Shown here: piece by piece, positions 27,201 to 36,957 of the stretch
Position numbering within the stretch: position 1 is the stretch's first letter
Layout: each line of letters begins with the position of its first letter
NCBI GenBank assembly: GCA_001829315.1
Contig: MIAY01000001.1
Span: 324,927 to 388,926, forward strand
DNA: 64,000 bases
Source of the DNA: Spirochaetes bacterium GWE1_32_154
Lineage (GTDB): Bacteria > Spirochaetota > GWE2-31-10
Direction: 5' to 3'
Made by a program: the position numbers and the translations under genes
Notes under the pieces: model-generated
What the model was told of the DNA's origin: nothing
Databases searched by the model: none
Seen by the model: the letters and a program-made list of their open reading frames with translations, nothing else

Positions 27201-28079
27201 ATGAATGATATTACTATAATTAACGACTTTAAAACATTGGAATTGTTTTGTAAAGAAATAATTGATTCAAAAACAGATATGATTGGTTTGGATTTTGAAG
27301 GTGAATTTAATTTGCATCGATATGGAATCCATTTGTGTCTTATTCAAATAGCGTTTGATGAAAATATTTATATAATAGACCCGGTTGTCATTTCGGATTT
27401 ATCACCACTTAAAGTGATATTTGAATCGACAGCCATTGAAAAAGTGATTTATGCATGTAATATTGATGTGCGGTTACTTAAATTTACTCATGATATTCAT
27501 ATCAAAAATATATTTGATTTACGGGCAGCTGCAATTATTCTTCGTTTTGAAGAAACAGGTTTGTCATCATTAATTTACAATAACCTTGGCATATCAATGG
27601 AAAAAGATAAAAAATGTCAGAAATCCAATTGGAATAAAAGACCGCTTACGGAAGAACAAATTGAGTATGCCGGAAATGACGTTTTATATTTAATACCATT
27701 AAGGCATACTTTATTAAAACAGCTTAATGATTTTAAGATCGTTAAGCAATTCTATAATAACTGCAAACGTCTCGAAAAAGAAGTTTTCACTGAAAATGAT
27801 AATAAATATACGAGAGTTTCTAATTATTCATCTTTATCAAAAAATGAACGAATATTTCTTAAGCACTTTTATAATGCAAGAGAAGCTGCTGCAATGAAGC
27901 TGAATTTCCCTCCATTTTGGGTTCTTGGGAAAGATGAATTGGTTGTTGTTGCTAAATCTCCACCAAAAACTATAGAAGAGTGGGCTGTTGTAACAAACCT
28001 GAAAGAAAAAGGTGCTACTATTTTAGATTTATTTGTTGAAGCTACTAATAAAGCGTTGGAAGAAATTAAAAAGAAATAA
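27201..28079 (+). CDS. rnd: Ribonuclease D-like 3'-5' exonuclease
   Basis: 292 residues. The DEDDy exonuclease domain (about 1-190) has Asp and Glu in LDFEGEF, Asp in NIDVRLL and the Tyr/Asp pair in YAGNDVLYL. An HRDC-like helical domain follows (about 210-285, around LKHFYNAREAAAMK and FPPFWVLGKD). RNase D trims tRNA and other small RNA 3' ends. The gene is shorter than E. coli rnd (375), with one HRDC instead of two. Its last 14 nt overlap the 3' end of the convergent azlD gene. Confidence 0.85.
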   Translation: MNDITIINDFKTLELFCKEIIDSKTDMIGLDFEGEFNLHRYGIHLCLIQIAFDENIYIIDPVVISDLSPLKVIFESTAIEKVIYACNIDVRLLKFTHDIHIKNIFDLRAAAIILRFEETGLSSLIYNNLGISMEKDKKCQKSNWNKRPLTEEQIEYAGNDVLYLIPLRHTLLKQLNDFKIVKQFYNNCKRLEKEVFTENDNKYTRVSNYSSLSKNERIFLKHFYNAREAAAMKLNFPPFWVLGKDELVVVAKSPPKTIEEWAVVTNLKEKGATILDLFVEATNKALEEIKKK

Positions 28080-28386
28080 GAACCATATAAATAATTGTCC
28101 CGCCAAATATTGAAATTAATGGATTCTTTAACAAAATATGAATGATTACTACAAATAATGCTGACGATATATGAGGAATTCCAAAAGGTTTTGATGTAAA
28201 GTCAACAGCTGCAAAACAATAAGTAACAAGTATTACCATTACCATTGGTGGTATATATTTTTCAATAAATAAAATATATTCAGACGGTTTTTTTCTGTTA
28301 AAAATGATAAATGAAAAAGCTCTGGTTAGAAAAGTAATTATGGCGATAACAATTATTGCTATCATTACATCAGGAAGACTTTTCAT
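28066..28386 (-). CDS. azlD: AzlD-family branched-chain amino acid exporter small subunit
   Basis: 106 residues, four membrane segments, with FLTRAFSF near the N-terminus and YIPPMVMVILV, the usual features of AzlD. It works with AzlC, encoded directly upstream and overlapping by 17 nt, as a two-component exporter of branched-chain amino acids or related compounds. The 3' end overlaps the convergent RNase D gene by 14 nt, so both stop codons lie within the other gene. Confidence 0.88.
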   Translation of the reverse strand: MKSLPDVMIAIIVIAIITFLTRAFSFIIFNRKKPSEYILFIEKYIPPMVMVILVTYCFAAVDFTSKPFGIPHISSALFVVIIHILLKNPLISIFGGTIIYMVLISF

Positions 28387-29068
28387 TGGTTAATCTCCCC
28401 TTAAAAATTGTGATGCCAGCAATCGAAATAAGTATTGAAATCAGTAACATGTTTGATTTTCCTACGAGAAAAAAACTGAGTATTGCAGAAATAAATGATA
28501 TAATTAATGGAATCGCTGAGTTGCATTTTTTTATTTGTTCAATTAATAAAACTATAAATAATGCTGTTAGTGCAAAATCAAGACCTTTAAAATCATAAGG
28601 CAATAAAGAACCGATAACAGCACCAATAAGACCACCGAGAACCCAATAGAAATGATCAAGAAATGAAATGAAAAAATATAGATGTTTTGTGTTAACATCA
28701 TTTTCAACCTGTATCGTTGTTAACAACCCGTATGTTTCATCGGTAAGTGCAAATATCATGTATAATTTATAAATACCGGTATTTCTGAATTTTTCAATTA
28801 ACGACAGCCCGTAAACAATATGTCTTGAATTGACTAAAAGAGTAATCATAGCGATTTCACCGAGTCCTGCATTTGTTGCAAAAAGTGGCACAGCAACATA
28901 TTGTCCGGCTCCAGCATAAATCATAATGCTCATTATTGGAGCTAACCACCAGGGGTAACCGGCAGTAACGAGCATTAGTCCAAATGCAATACCGATTGCC
29001 ATATAGCCGAGAAAAACAGGAATTGTAATAATGAGTGCTTGTTTGAAAACGACTTTGTATTTGTTCAT
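28370..29068 (-). CDS. azlC: AzlC-family branched-chain amino acid exporter large subunit
   Basis: 232 residues with about seven membrane helices. Typical AzlC features are the AFGLMLVTAGYPWWLAP stretch, the SRHIVYGLSL motif and ALTDETYGLL. AzlC/AzlD export branched-chain amino acids or analogues. It overlaps azlD by 17 nt. It starts about 30 nt after the end of comM but, being downstream of it in the same direction, could be co-transcribed with it. Confidence 0.92.
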   Translation of the reverse strand: MNKYKVVFKQALIITIPVFLGYMAIGIAFGLMLVTAGYPWWLAPIMSIMIYAGAGQYVAVPLFATNAGLGEIAMITLLVNSRHIVYGLSLIEKFRNTGIYKLYMIFALTDETYGLLTTIQVENDVNTKHLYFFISFLDHFYWVLGGLIGAVIGSLLPYDFKGLDFALTALFIVLLIEQIKKCNSAIPLIISFISAILSFFLVGKSNMLLISILISIAGITIFKGRLTNEKSS

Positions 29069-29100
29069 TAAGAAATAAATATATCTATTTTATTCTCTTG

Positions 29101-30603
29101 TCAATTTTTTTCGAAATCAAGAAATCGTAATGCAAGTGCATCAATAATATTACAGTAATCAATTAATTCATTATTATTCAAATCGGCAATCGTTTTAGCA
29201 AGTCTTAAAATTTTATGAATTGACCTTGCTGACATTACATACTTTTCAACAGTATCTTCTAAAAATGTTTCTGCAGAACCGGTCATTTTACAATAGTACC
29301 TGATTTTTGCAGGAGTTATCATACTATTTATTTCAAAATCTTCATTATAATAACGATTTTTCTGGATTTTTCGAACTTCTTTAACTTTATCTTTTAAATC
29401 ATTAGTATTATATTTATTGGTATGTGAAAAATTAAGTTCACTATATTTTATTCTGCCTGATTTTATTTGTATATCAATTCTATCAGTTAACGGATTTTTC
29501 AATTTCCTCCGGTATCGTTTTACTTCACTTTCATTGCAACTGCACGTACCCCCGTCTGTTTCAAAATGCCCGCATGGACAAGGATTTGTTGCTGCTATTA
29601 AAAGAAAATCCGCCGGGTAGACAGAGTATCCGTTGCGTAGCGAAATATGAACTTCTTTTCTTTCTATTATTGTTCGTAATGATTGAAGAGCATCTGAATG
29701 GAACTCAAGAAATTCATCAAGGAATAATATGCCTTTATGGGATAATGAAACTTCACCGGGTAATAGTTTTGGGCCACCACCAATTATTGCCCGTGTACTT
29801 GAACTATTATGCGGAAATCGAAATGGTCGTTTATCCTGCCATTTTTTATCAGACATTTCAGATGCAATGGAATGTATCATATTCACTTCCATTAATTCCC
29901 GCTCGGTTAAATCAGGCATAATACCGGGTAAACTACTTGCACACATTGTTTTCCCTGTTCCCGGGGGACCTACGATTAATAAATGATGATGCCCGGCTGC
30001 TGAAATTATAAACGAATCAATTAAGTCATCCTGTCCTTTAATATCGGAATAATTATTTTCACCTATAATTCCTTTTTCCGATTGTTGTTGTTCTATAAAT
30101 TCGATTTTATCATTTTTGATAATATCAGAAAGGTTTTTCAGCGGAAAGATAATGCCGGAATCTACTTTAAAAAGTTCTTTGATATTTTCATACGGAACAA
30201 AGATCTTTTTATATCCTTTTAACCGCGCTTCGTTAACGAGGGGAAGAATACCGCGTATCCATTTAACATCACCACCCAGGCTTAATTCACCAAAATATGC
30301 AGAGTCTTCCGGTATGTGAAGCTGATTTTGTGATTTTAAAATCGCTACAGCAACGGCAAGATCGTAATGAGTCCCTGATTTATGAGTTTCTGCCGGTGAA
30401 AAATTGACGGTAATTCGTCGCATAGGAAATTCAAATCCACTATTTGATATTGCCGGTCTTATTCGTTCTTTAGATTCCCGGGCTTCCTGAGAAAGCATTC
30501 CGGTAAATAACATTGAGGGCAGTCCTCTTTTTACATCTGCTTCAACGACAACTTCTTCACATCTCATACCTGTTCTTGAAAACGTAATAGCTTTTCCTAA
30601 CAT
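29101..30603 (-). CDS. comM: ComM/YifB-type Mg-chelatase-like AAA+ ATPase
   Basis: 500 residues. The N-terminal Lon-protease-like domain (FTGMLSQEARESKERI, KSGTHYDLAVAVAIL) is followed by the AAA+ core with Walker A GPPGTGKT and Walker B ILFLDEFLEF. A Cys-rich insert (NPCPCGHFETDGGTCSC) precedes the sensor region, as is usual for ComM. ComM is a branch-migration helicase that aids integration during natural transformation; in most bacteria its role is less clear. The ATG at 30603 is chosen because GAGGTG lies 6 nt upstream; the frame extends to a GTG at 30612 that overlaps this site. Confidence 0.93.
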   Translation of the reverse strand: MLGKAITFSRTGMRCEEVVVEADVKRGLPSMLFTGMLSQEARESKERIRPAISNSGFEFPMRRITVNFSPAETHKSGTHYDLAVAVAILKSQNQLHIPEDSAYFGELSLGGDVKWIRGILPLVNEARLKGYKKIFVPYENIKELFKVDSGIIFPLKNLSDIIKNDKIEFIEQQQSEKGIIGENNYSDIKGQDDLIDSFIISAAGHHHLLIVGPPGTGKTMCASSLPGIMPDLTERELMEVNMIHSIASEMSDKKWQDKRPFRFPHNSSSTRAIIGGGPKLLPGEVSLSHKGILFLDEFLEFHSDALQSLRTIIERKEVHISLRNGYSVYPADFLLIAATNPCPCGHFETDGGTCSCNESEVKRYRRKLKNPLTDRIDIQIKSGRIKYSELNFSHTNKYNTNDLKDKVKEVRKIQKNRYYNEDFEINSMITPAKIRYYCKMTGSAETFLEDTVEKYVMSARSIHKILRLAKTIADLNNNELIDYCNIIDALALRFLDFEKN

Positions 30604-30734
30604 CACAAACACCTCACATGATTTTAATAACTTTGCATTTTGATTAGTAATATTGAATTTTCAAAATGCCTCACTATATTAAATAGAGAATTTGTGAAAA
30701 ATCATCGTTTTTTTTGAAAAAAAGAAGAAATTAC

Positions 30735-30756
30735 TCGAGTTTATCACTAAACTCGA
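30735..30756 (-). terminator. Possible terminator after the chemoreceptor gene
   Basis: A 9-bp stem (30735-30743 with 30748-30756) with a 4-nt loop. On the minus strand a T-rich stretch follows within 10 nt. The stem is AT-rich and rather weak. Confidence 0.55.
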
Positions 30757-30762
30757 ATAATT

Positions 30763-32217
30763 TTAATTAGATTTATGCTGATCGGTGTTTTTTGAGCCAT
30801 TAATAATTACTGAAAGATTATTAACAACATCATTTAACATTGAAACTTGTGACATTAATTCTTCGGCTGAACTTGCTGTTTCTTCTGCGGTAGCAGCATT
30901 TGATTGTACGACATTATCAAATTGTTGAATTGCCATATTGACTTGAGTGATTCCAATATCCTGTTGAGTACTTGCGACTTCGACTTCTTTTGACATATCG
31001 GTTAATTTTAAAGTGTTTGATAAGATTTCTTTAAATGTTTCTGATAGTTTTTTGGCTATTTCCATACCGGATTGAGTTTTATTTATTGACTCTTTGATTT
31101 TCTTTGCAGTTTCTTTAGCTGAATCTGAACTTCTATTAGCAAGGTTTTTTACTTCATCGGCAACAACAGCAAACCCCATACCGGCCTCTCCTGCACGTGC
31201 AGCTTCTACAGCTGCATTTAATGCCAGCATATTAGTTTGAAATGCAATATCTTCGATAATATCAATAATATCTCTGATTTCATCGGATGATGTATTAATA
31301 TCGGTTATTGATTGAAGCATTTCTTCCATTTGAGTATAACCGTTACTTGAAACGGTGGACATTTTTTGAGCCAGAATATTTGTCTCACCGGCGTTGGCTG
31401 CATTATTTTTTACCATAGACGCTAATTCTTCCATTGACGCAGTCGTTTCTTCTATTGTTGATGCCTGCTCTGTTGCGCCATTAGCAATTAATTGTGATGA
31501 ACCGGAAAGTTCTTCTGAAGCTTTAGCGATTTGTGAAGAACTACTTGAGAGATTTTGAACCATATTGATAATCGGTTTTGAAATAGAATCAGCAATAAAA
31601 AGACCAATTGTGACAAATAAAACTATTATTATCGAAATGATTATTGAAATGAATATAAATATATGAGAGATTATGAATGAACTACTTTGATTACTATTAA
31701 TTGCTGTTTCAAAAGTTATGTCCGTAAAATCATTAAGGTTATTTCGCGCCTGATTAAACTGGTCATTGTATTTGTTATTAAATAAAATAATTGCTTCTTT
31801 ATATAACCCCGAATTGATTTTCTTGATAATTTCCAGCGTTGTATCAGTTAAGATCCTGTAATCGGATTCAAATTGATTAAACCCGGCTTGCAGTTTTTCA
31901 TTACCTTTGTAAATGTCTTTAAATTTAGTATATCTTTGAGAAACCTGTTCTAAATTGGCTGTTACATCTTCTATTGCAGTTTTTATTTCTTGAGCATTTA
32001 ATGTGTTAATTGTATGTAATAAAACCGTTAGTGCAAGATTTGACTGGTATGCGTCTCTATCTGCTTCAACAAGATATTCAATGCCAAATAAACCATCCAC
32101 TTGCTTTTTGAGCCCGGTCAACATTCCGGAATAACCGATTTGTATAGCAATATTAATTAATATAACAAATACAAAAGAATAAATAATTTTAAGTTTAATA
32201 CTCAATGTTCTTTTCAT
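30763..32217 (-). CDS. Methyl-accepting chemotaxis protein
   Basis: 484 residues. TM1 is at about 8-28, a periplasmic four-helix-bundle-type sensor (4HB_MCP-like) spans about 30-175, and TM2 about 180-210. A short linker leads to the cytoplasmic signalling domain, whose tip is the conserved hairpin [20 protein letters not shown] with [14 protein letters not shown] methylation-type helix is near the C-terminus ([14 protein letters not shown]). No full HAMP domain is obvious. The ligand is unknown. The ATG at 32217 follows GGGGG; the frame extends to a TTG at 32229. CheR and CheB, which methylate and demethylate such receptors, are encoded 1.1 kb away on the other strand. Confidence 0.93.
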   Translation of the reverse strand: MKRTLSIKLKIIYSFVFVILINIAIQIGYSGMLTGLKKQVDGLFGIEYLVEADRDAYQSNLALTVLLHTINTLNAQEIKTAIEDVTANLEQVSQRYTKFKDIYKGNEKLQAGFNQFESDYRILTDTTLEIIKKINSGLYKEAIILFNNKYNDQFNQARNNLNDFTDITFETAINSNQSSSFIISHIFIFISIIISIIIVLFVTIGLFIADSISKPIINMVQNLSSSSSQIAKASEELSGSSQLIANGATEQASTIEETTASMEELASMVKNNAANAGETNILAQKMSTVSSNGYTQMEEMLQSITDINTSSDEIRDIIDIIEDIAFQTNMLALNAAVEAARAGEAGMGFAVVADEVKNLANRSSDSAKETAKKIKESINKTQSGMEIAKKLSETFKEILSNTLKLTDMSKEVEVASTQQDIGITQVNMAIQQFDNVVQSNAATAEETASSAEELMSQVSMLNDVVNNLSVIINGSKNTDQHKSN

Positions 32218-32280
32218 AACAACCCCCAATTATAATAATAATAATTGAGAAATTTTTATTAATCAAGCAGAGTTTAGAAA

Positions 32281-32946
32281 TTATTCCTGGTATTCAATTT
32301 CACTAATAATCAGATTGATTTTTACTCGAACCCGCCAGGCACCGCTTGTAATTGAGAACTTAGGAGATTCTCTCAGATTTAACTTTCCTGTAATTGTAAG
32401 TGGTCTTGATTTTAATGATGTTTTGGCATAGTTTAAAATTGCATTTTTCACGGCAAGCTCAAATGATTTATACCGGTTATCCCAATCCTGTGAATTCAGC
32501 AGGTCATATTCACCTTGTGATGTTAAAACTCTCGCTGTTCTATAACCCTGAATATATGACTTCTGATCAGCATATAATCGGTAAATCCCCTGAACACGAA
32601 TTGACACATTCGATATTTCATACTGTCTGAAATCAAAATTTGTATCTTTAATTGATAATTGTTTGACCGGTATGAGTTCAAAAAAATCTTTTCTTTTATT
32701 TATTGGATTATCTATCTGGTACTCAAAAGTATAACCGTAAATAATCCCGCTCATATATGCTGCAATTTCCTGAATTGCTATATTCTCTGCATCATCTTTT
32801 GTATAATTTCTCACTTCAAATTCTAAAGGATGTTGTCCGTATGGTCCTTCACCATAAATGAGAATGTAATTTTCAAAAACTTCCTGAATAGAGAAAATAG
32901 GAAACAGTATCAACAATAATAAAGAAATCAGAAAATGTTTATTCAT
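32281..32946 (-). CDS. Uncharacterised exported protein
   Basis: 221 residues with a hydrophobic signal peptide (about 1-20). A region around KDDAENIAIQEIAAYMSGI resembles the helix that begins FlgT-/LPP20-like envelope proteins, but the match is weak. The remainder is beta-rich, with a C-terminal strand pair. No family assigned. It overlaps the preceding gene by 8 nt, and lies between that gene and the chemoreceptor gene, so it may be part of the same minus-strand run. Location: periplasm or outer surface. Confidence 0.6.
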   Translation of the reverse strand: MNKHFLISLLLLILFPIFSIQEVFENYILIYGEGPYGQHPLEFEVRNYTKDDAENIAIQEIAAYMSGIIYGYTFEYQIDNPINKRKDFFELIPVKQLSIKDTNFDFRQYEISNVSIRVQGIYRLYADQKSYIQGYRTARVLTSQGEYDLLNSQDWDNRYKSFELAVKNAILNYAKTSLKSRPLTITGKLNLRESPKFSITSGAWRVRVKINLIISEIEYQE

Positions 32947-33220
32947 CTATTGTAACTTTAATGTTTTTTCCTGTGTTCCATTTGTATAAATTTGCTAAAA
33001 CCATGATTTGGTTTAAGTTAATATAATACACCTTTCCGGCATACCTTATTAACCCGCCATCAAGTTTTGAGAGTTTAAAATCATATTTGACTCTACCGAG
33101 GAATTCTGCTTTAGACCAATTATCACAATCTTTCAATTTAGGTACATGTTGCAAATGCTTTGCTTTAATTGAATTACCATCAAAATTATTAGAAAAAAAG
33201 TCAACAGGTTCTTGTGACAT
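32939..33220 (-). CDS. Small uncharacterised protein
   Basis: 93 residues, basic-to-neutral, no signal peptide. Start at 33220 (MSQEPVDF) because AGG lies about 6 nt upstream; the frame continues to 33247 without a better site. The sequence has a short central strand region (GLIRYAGKVYYINLNQI) but no known motif. It overlaps the exported-protein gene by 8 nt and is divergent from cheR across about 86 nt. Confidence 0.55.
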   Translation of the reverse strand: MSQEPVDFFSNNFDGNSIKAKHLQHVPKLKDCDNWSKAEFLGRVKYDFKLSKLDGGLIRYAGKVYYINLNQIMVLANLYKWNTGKNIKVTIDE

Positions 33221-33306
33221 AAAAATACCTTTAAAAAAGATTTGCAATTTTCACTGCATTAATATTATTATATACTATATAATAAGACATTTCAAGGAAT
33301 TAAATA

Positions 33307-34113
33307 TTGGAACAATTAAGTGAAATTCAATTTAAAAAATTTCGTGATTTAATTTATGATGCATCCGGTATGCATTTTAGCGAAATTAATCGTCCTATTC
33401 TTGAAAGTCGCCTGAAAGAACGACTACGAAAAGCAAATCTTGAGTCAGTAGACGATTATTATACATTGATTACAAAAAGTGATGAAGAGTTAAAAATTCT
33501 GCTTGATGCAGTAACAACGAATCTTACAAGTTTTTTTAGAAATAAAGTTCATTTCACTGGTTTTGAAAATGGTGTTATTGAGGACTTGAAAAAAGTTAAA
33601 AAAGATAAAACAATACGTCTCTGGAGTGCCGGGTGTTCAACCGGTGAAGAACCATATTCACTTGCAATGGTTTTAAAAGATAAATTACCCGATTGGAAAA
33701 TCGAAATTGTAGCCTCTGATATTAGTTTCAATGTATTGATGAAAGCAAGAGAAGGCTATTATCCAAAAGCAAGAGTTGTAGGGATACCTCCTGAATATTT
33801 AAAACGATTTATGACGGAAGTTGGTGACGGGTATTCAATTAAAGATGAAATAAAAAATATTATTACTTTCGATTATCATAATTTAAAAAATGAACCAAGT
33901 TTTAAAAAATTTGATATTGTTTTTTGCCGGAATGTAATAATTTATTTTGATGCAAAAGCACAGGAAGATGTTATAAATGGTTTTTATAATTCTATGACAA
34001 ATCATTCATATTTATTTATTGGTCATTCAGAATCATTATTTGGTATGAAAACTAAATTTATTTTTACGAAATTTGATGAAACCTGCTTGTATATGAAAAA
34101 GGAAGGGGTATAA
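33307..34113 (+). CDS. cheR: Chemotaxis protein methyltransferase CheR
   Basis: 268 residues. The N-terminal helical domain (CheR_N: FRDLIYDASGMHFSEI...) and the SAM-binding Rossmann domain with WSAGCSTGEEPYSLA are present, followed by the typical FCRNVIIYFD. It methylates Glu residues of chemoreceptors. The start is a TTG at 33307, with AAGGA about 9 nt upstream; the next ATG would remove the conserved first helix, so TTG is preferred. CheB follows after 2 nt. Confidence 0.95.
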   Translation: MEQLSEIQFKKFRDLIYDASGMHFSEINRPILESRLKERLRKANLESVDDYYTLITKSDEELKILLDAVTTNLTSFFRNKVHFTGFENGVIEDLKKVKKDKTIRLWSAGCSTGEEPYSLAMVLKDKLPDWKIEIVASDISFNVLMKAREGYYPKARVVGIPPEYLKRFMTEVGDGYSIKDEIKNIITFDYHNLKNEPSFKKFDIVFCRNVIIYFDAKAQEDVINGFYNSMTNHSYLFIGHSESLFGMKTKFIFTKFDETCLYMKKEGV

Positions 34114-34115
34114 AA

Positions 34116-35222
34116 GTGCCTGAAAAAATCAAAGTTATGATTATCGATGACTCTGCCCTGATTCGTAATTTAGTTACTAAAATGCTTAGTGATAATAATT
34201 CAATTGAAGTCGTGGGAACCGCATTAAACGGTAAGTTCGGCTTGGCAAAACTAAATAGATTATGTCCAAACATTATAATTCTTGATCTTGAAATGCCCGA
34301 AATGAACGGCATTGAGTTCTTAAAAGAAAGAAAAAAATTAGGCATAACTACTCCGGTTATTATTCTGTCTTCAATCGCTAAAAAAGGTGCCCAAATCACT
34401 TTAGAAGCACTATCTCTTGGAGCTTCCGAATTTATTCTAAAACCTTCTGAACAAGGAACCAATATTCAGGATACTCGCGATACACTTATTGAAATAATCT
34501 CAGGGCTTGCATCTCCGGGTTCATATACAAAAATAATTAAAGAAGAAATCGTAACTCATTCGCATATTAATGAAATGCCACGGTACCAAGCTCCACCGAT
34601 ACATGCAGTAGGGAATTTAGCAGAAATAAAAAGAATTCCCGATATTCACGTTGTTTCCATAGGGATATCAACCGGTGGTCCCAATGCGTTGCGTGATATA
34701 CTTCCTGTTTTTCCTGAAGACTTTCCGGTACCTATAGTAATTGTTCAGCACATGCCGGCAGGTTTTACTTTTGAGTTTGCAAACAGTTTAAACAAAATTT
34801 GCAATCTCAATGTTAAAGAAGCTGCTGATAATGATATTGTCACTGCCGGCAGAATTCTTATTGCTCCCGGTGGTAAGCATATCAGGTTTGAAAAAAGATC
34901 ATTAGCAACAGTTATACGAATTGATGATTCTTTACCGGTAAATGGTCATAAACCATCGTGCGATGTTTTATTTGAATCAACAGCAACAGTGTATGGTTCA
35001 AATTCACTGGGTTGCATCATGACCGGTATGGGTAAAGACGGAGCAGAAAAAATCGGGGACATACTAAAAGCCGGCGGGATCACAATAGGTCAGGATCAGG
35101 AGTCTTCTGTCGTTTACGGAATGCCCCATGTTGCATTTAAAAACGGTAATTTACAAATAGTTAAACCGCTTCATAGTATTGCCGAAACAATAATTAATGT
35201 AGTTGTACATAAAAAAATATAG
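34116..35222 (+). CDS. cheB: Chemotaxis response regulator protein-glutamate methylesterase CheB
   Basis: 368 residues. Receiver domain with Asp57 (ILDLEMPEMNG), then a linker and the methylesterase domain with catalytic Ser185 (SIGISTGG), His212 (VQHMPAG) and Asp308 (GMGKDGAE). Phosphorylated by CheA, it removes methyl groups from chemoreceptors and thereby counters CheR, encoded directly before it. The start is a GTG 2 nt after the cheR stop with GGAAGGGG upstream. After the stop, the sequence around 35223-35255 can form only a weak bulged hairpin before the convergent gene. Confidence 0.95.
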   Translation: MPEKIKVMIIDDSALIRNLVTKMLSDNNSIEVVGTALNGKFGLAKLNRLCPNIIILDLEMPEMNGIEFLKERKKLGITTPVIILSSIAKKGAQITLEALSLGASEFILKPSEQGTNIQDTRDTLIEIISGLASPGSYTKIIKEEIVTHSHINEMPRYQAPPIHAVGNLAEIKRIPDIHVVSIGISTGGPNALRDILPVFPEDFPVPIVIVQHMPAGFTFEFANSLNKICNLNVKEAADNDIVTAGRILIAPGGKHIRFEKRSLATVIRIDDSLPVNGHKPSCDVLFESTATVYGSNSLGCIMTGMGKDGAEKIGDILKAGGITIGQDQESSVVYGMPHVAFKNGNLQIVKPLHSIAETIINVVVHKKI

Positions 35223-35244
35223 AGAAGAGACTATATGATCAAAA

Positions 35245-36840
35245 CTAGTCTTCTTTTTTAGGTTCAACAGGCATTAATGGTTTTTCTATTACATATCTTT
35301 TAAGCAATGCAACCATATTTGATAACTTTTTATATATAGTTATCATATCTGCGTTAAATTCTCCTGTAAAATCCCATTTAATTTTGTGAAAATTGATTAT
35401 CAATTTTGGAATTTTAGTATTGTAATCTTCGATAAGTAATTTAATACTTTTTCCTAAATCAACGGTCATATTTATACATTCAATTATTATGCTTTGTGCT
35501 TCTCCATCCACTGATACTATTGTTCTTCGTACAGCAGTTTGTGCATTTTTATCATGTTTTAAGACACCGGAATATTTTTTTAAATCTTTTCCGAGAGTAC
35601 CTTCGTCAGAACATTTTTCATCAAATTCAATGACTCTTGCCGACATTTTATTAATATTATCAAGAAGTTGAGTATATTTCGATGTTAATCCATTTGATTC
35701 CCAGGTTCCTTTAATGATTAATAAATCAATTCTTGGTTTAATTTCACCTTTACAAATATCGAGCATAAAAGCTTTTATATAATTAAGCGGTTCAACATAC
35801 TTTAAACCTCCGCCAATACCTTTACTTAATAAAAATTCATTAATTCGTGCAGAATAATTTTTCATTCTTACAATGATGGTGGTGTTAAAAACTTCGAGAA
35901 GAAGTTTATTCACTTTATTTTTATTAATATCACGTATACACTCTTCAATTGTTTCACGAACCTCAGTTTGAAATGTCATGATGTAATCCTGAACAATTTT
36001 CTCTTTGGATGCGAAATTTTTTGGTTTGAAATAAGGGTCTTTTGTAATAACTTTTATCATTTTTGTAAGATATTCATCTCTTTTTATTGTTCTTAATTGA
36101 TGAATAATTTTTTTCAGTATATCACTCAGAGAGTTGTCGGATGAAATCTGGTGTAAATATGTTAAAACATTATCAAAATCTTCATTAAAGTTTATGCTTG
36201 TTAAATAGTCATTGATTGCAGTTATATCATCAGCAATATATTTACCGTCAAGAACTTCAAATGAAGGTTTATAATCAAAATTAACTTCGGTTATATTTGA
36301 ATCAAATTTATGAATTACAAAATACCAGTCGTAACTTATTAAATAAGAAAGATTAACAATCTGATTATATGTTTCATTAATTTTATTGACCATTTTAGTA
36401 TCAAAAGAATGAACAAATTGTTTTAATGTATCTTTTACTTCCTGAATCGATTTATTTGGGTCGGCAGAACTAATTATAAATACTTTTAATTTTTCTTTGC
36501 TAAGTTTATCTTTTACTTCACGCTCTTTATTGGTAACAAATGAATCAAATAAAAACTCTTTTATTGATTTTGAATGAGTTTTAACATCAAAATACCGTGC
36601 AATACTTTGTGAATTTCTAAAAATTTCATAGATTGCCTCAGAAAATGCAGGTAATACGGTATCTTTTTTATAATTATAGAATTTCTTTTTACTTTGTTGA
36701 AGCTCTTTGCCTATTTCTTTTAACTTACGAGATCGAATTCTATCTTCACTTTTTAAACCGGTAAACACTTCAATTATTTTATCGATAAATGTTTCCTGAA
36801 TATCAGTTGTTTCATTCGATTTTTTATTTTTATCATCCAT
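35245..36840 (-). CDS. Uncharacterised alpha-helical protein, spirochaete type
   Basis: 531 residues, no signal peptide or membrane segment, rich in Lys, Ile and Asp, and predicted mostly helical with several long amphipathic stretches. The overall length and layout remind me of the spirochaete-restricted DUF5312 family, whose function is unknown; I cannot confirm this by alignment. AGGGAG lies about 10 nt before the ATG. It is separated from uvrB by about 117 nt of A/T and reads in the same direction. Confidence 0.65.
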   Translation of the reverse strand: MDDKNKKSNETTDIQETFIDKIIEVFTGLKSEDRIRSRKLKEIGKELQQSKKKFYNYKKDTVLPAFSEAIYEIFRNSQSIARYFDVKTHSKSIKEFLFDSFVTNKEREVKDKLSKEKLKVFIISSADPNKSIQEVKDTLKQFVHSFDTKMVNKINETYNQIVNLSYLISYDWYFVIHKFDSNITEVNFDYKPSFEVLDGKYIADDITAINDYLTSINFNEDFDNVLTYLHQISSDNSLSDILKKIIHQLRTIKRDEYLTKMIKVITKDPYFKPKNFASKEKIVQDYIMTFQTEVRETIEECIRDINKNKVNKLLLEVFNTTIIVRMKNYSARINEFLLSKGIGGGLKYVEPLNYIKAFMLDICKGEIKPRIDLLIIKGTWESNGLTSKYTQLLDNINKMSARVIEFDEKCSDEGTLGKDLKKYSGVLKHDKNAQTAVRRTIVSVDGEAQSIIIECINMTVDLGKSIKLLIEDYNTKIPKLIINFHKIKWDFTGEFNADMITIYKKLSNMVALLKRYVIEKPLMPVEPKKED

Positions 36841-36957
36841 TATGTATTAACTCCCTAAGCAAAAAAAGAGCGTCTTAAGAATGCTTTATGTAAAAAAGCT
36901 TTCTTTATATATATCTTATAATTATAATTAAAAATCAATAAGCAGTTGATTTTTTTT

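Noticed and set aside
29574-29986. Plus-strand open frames inside comM
   Set aside because: They are antisense to conserved comM codons and have no binding sites or recognisable products.
35221-35255. Hairpin between cheB and the convergent gene
   Set aside because: Only a short stem with a bulge can form and its right arm lies in the neighbouring gene; too weak to call a terminator.
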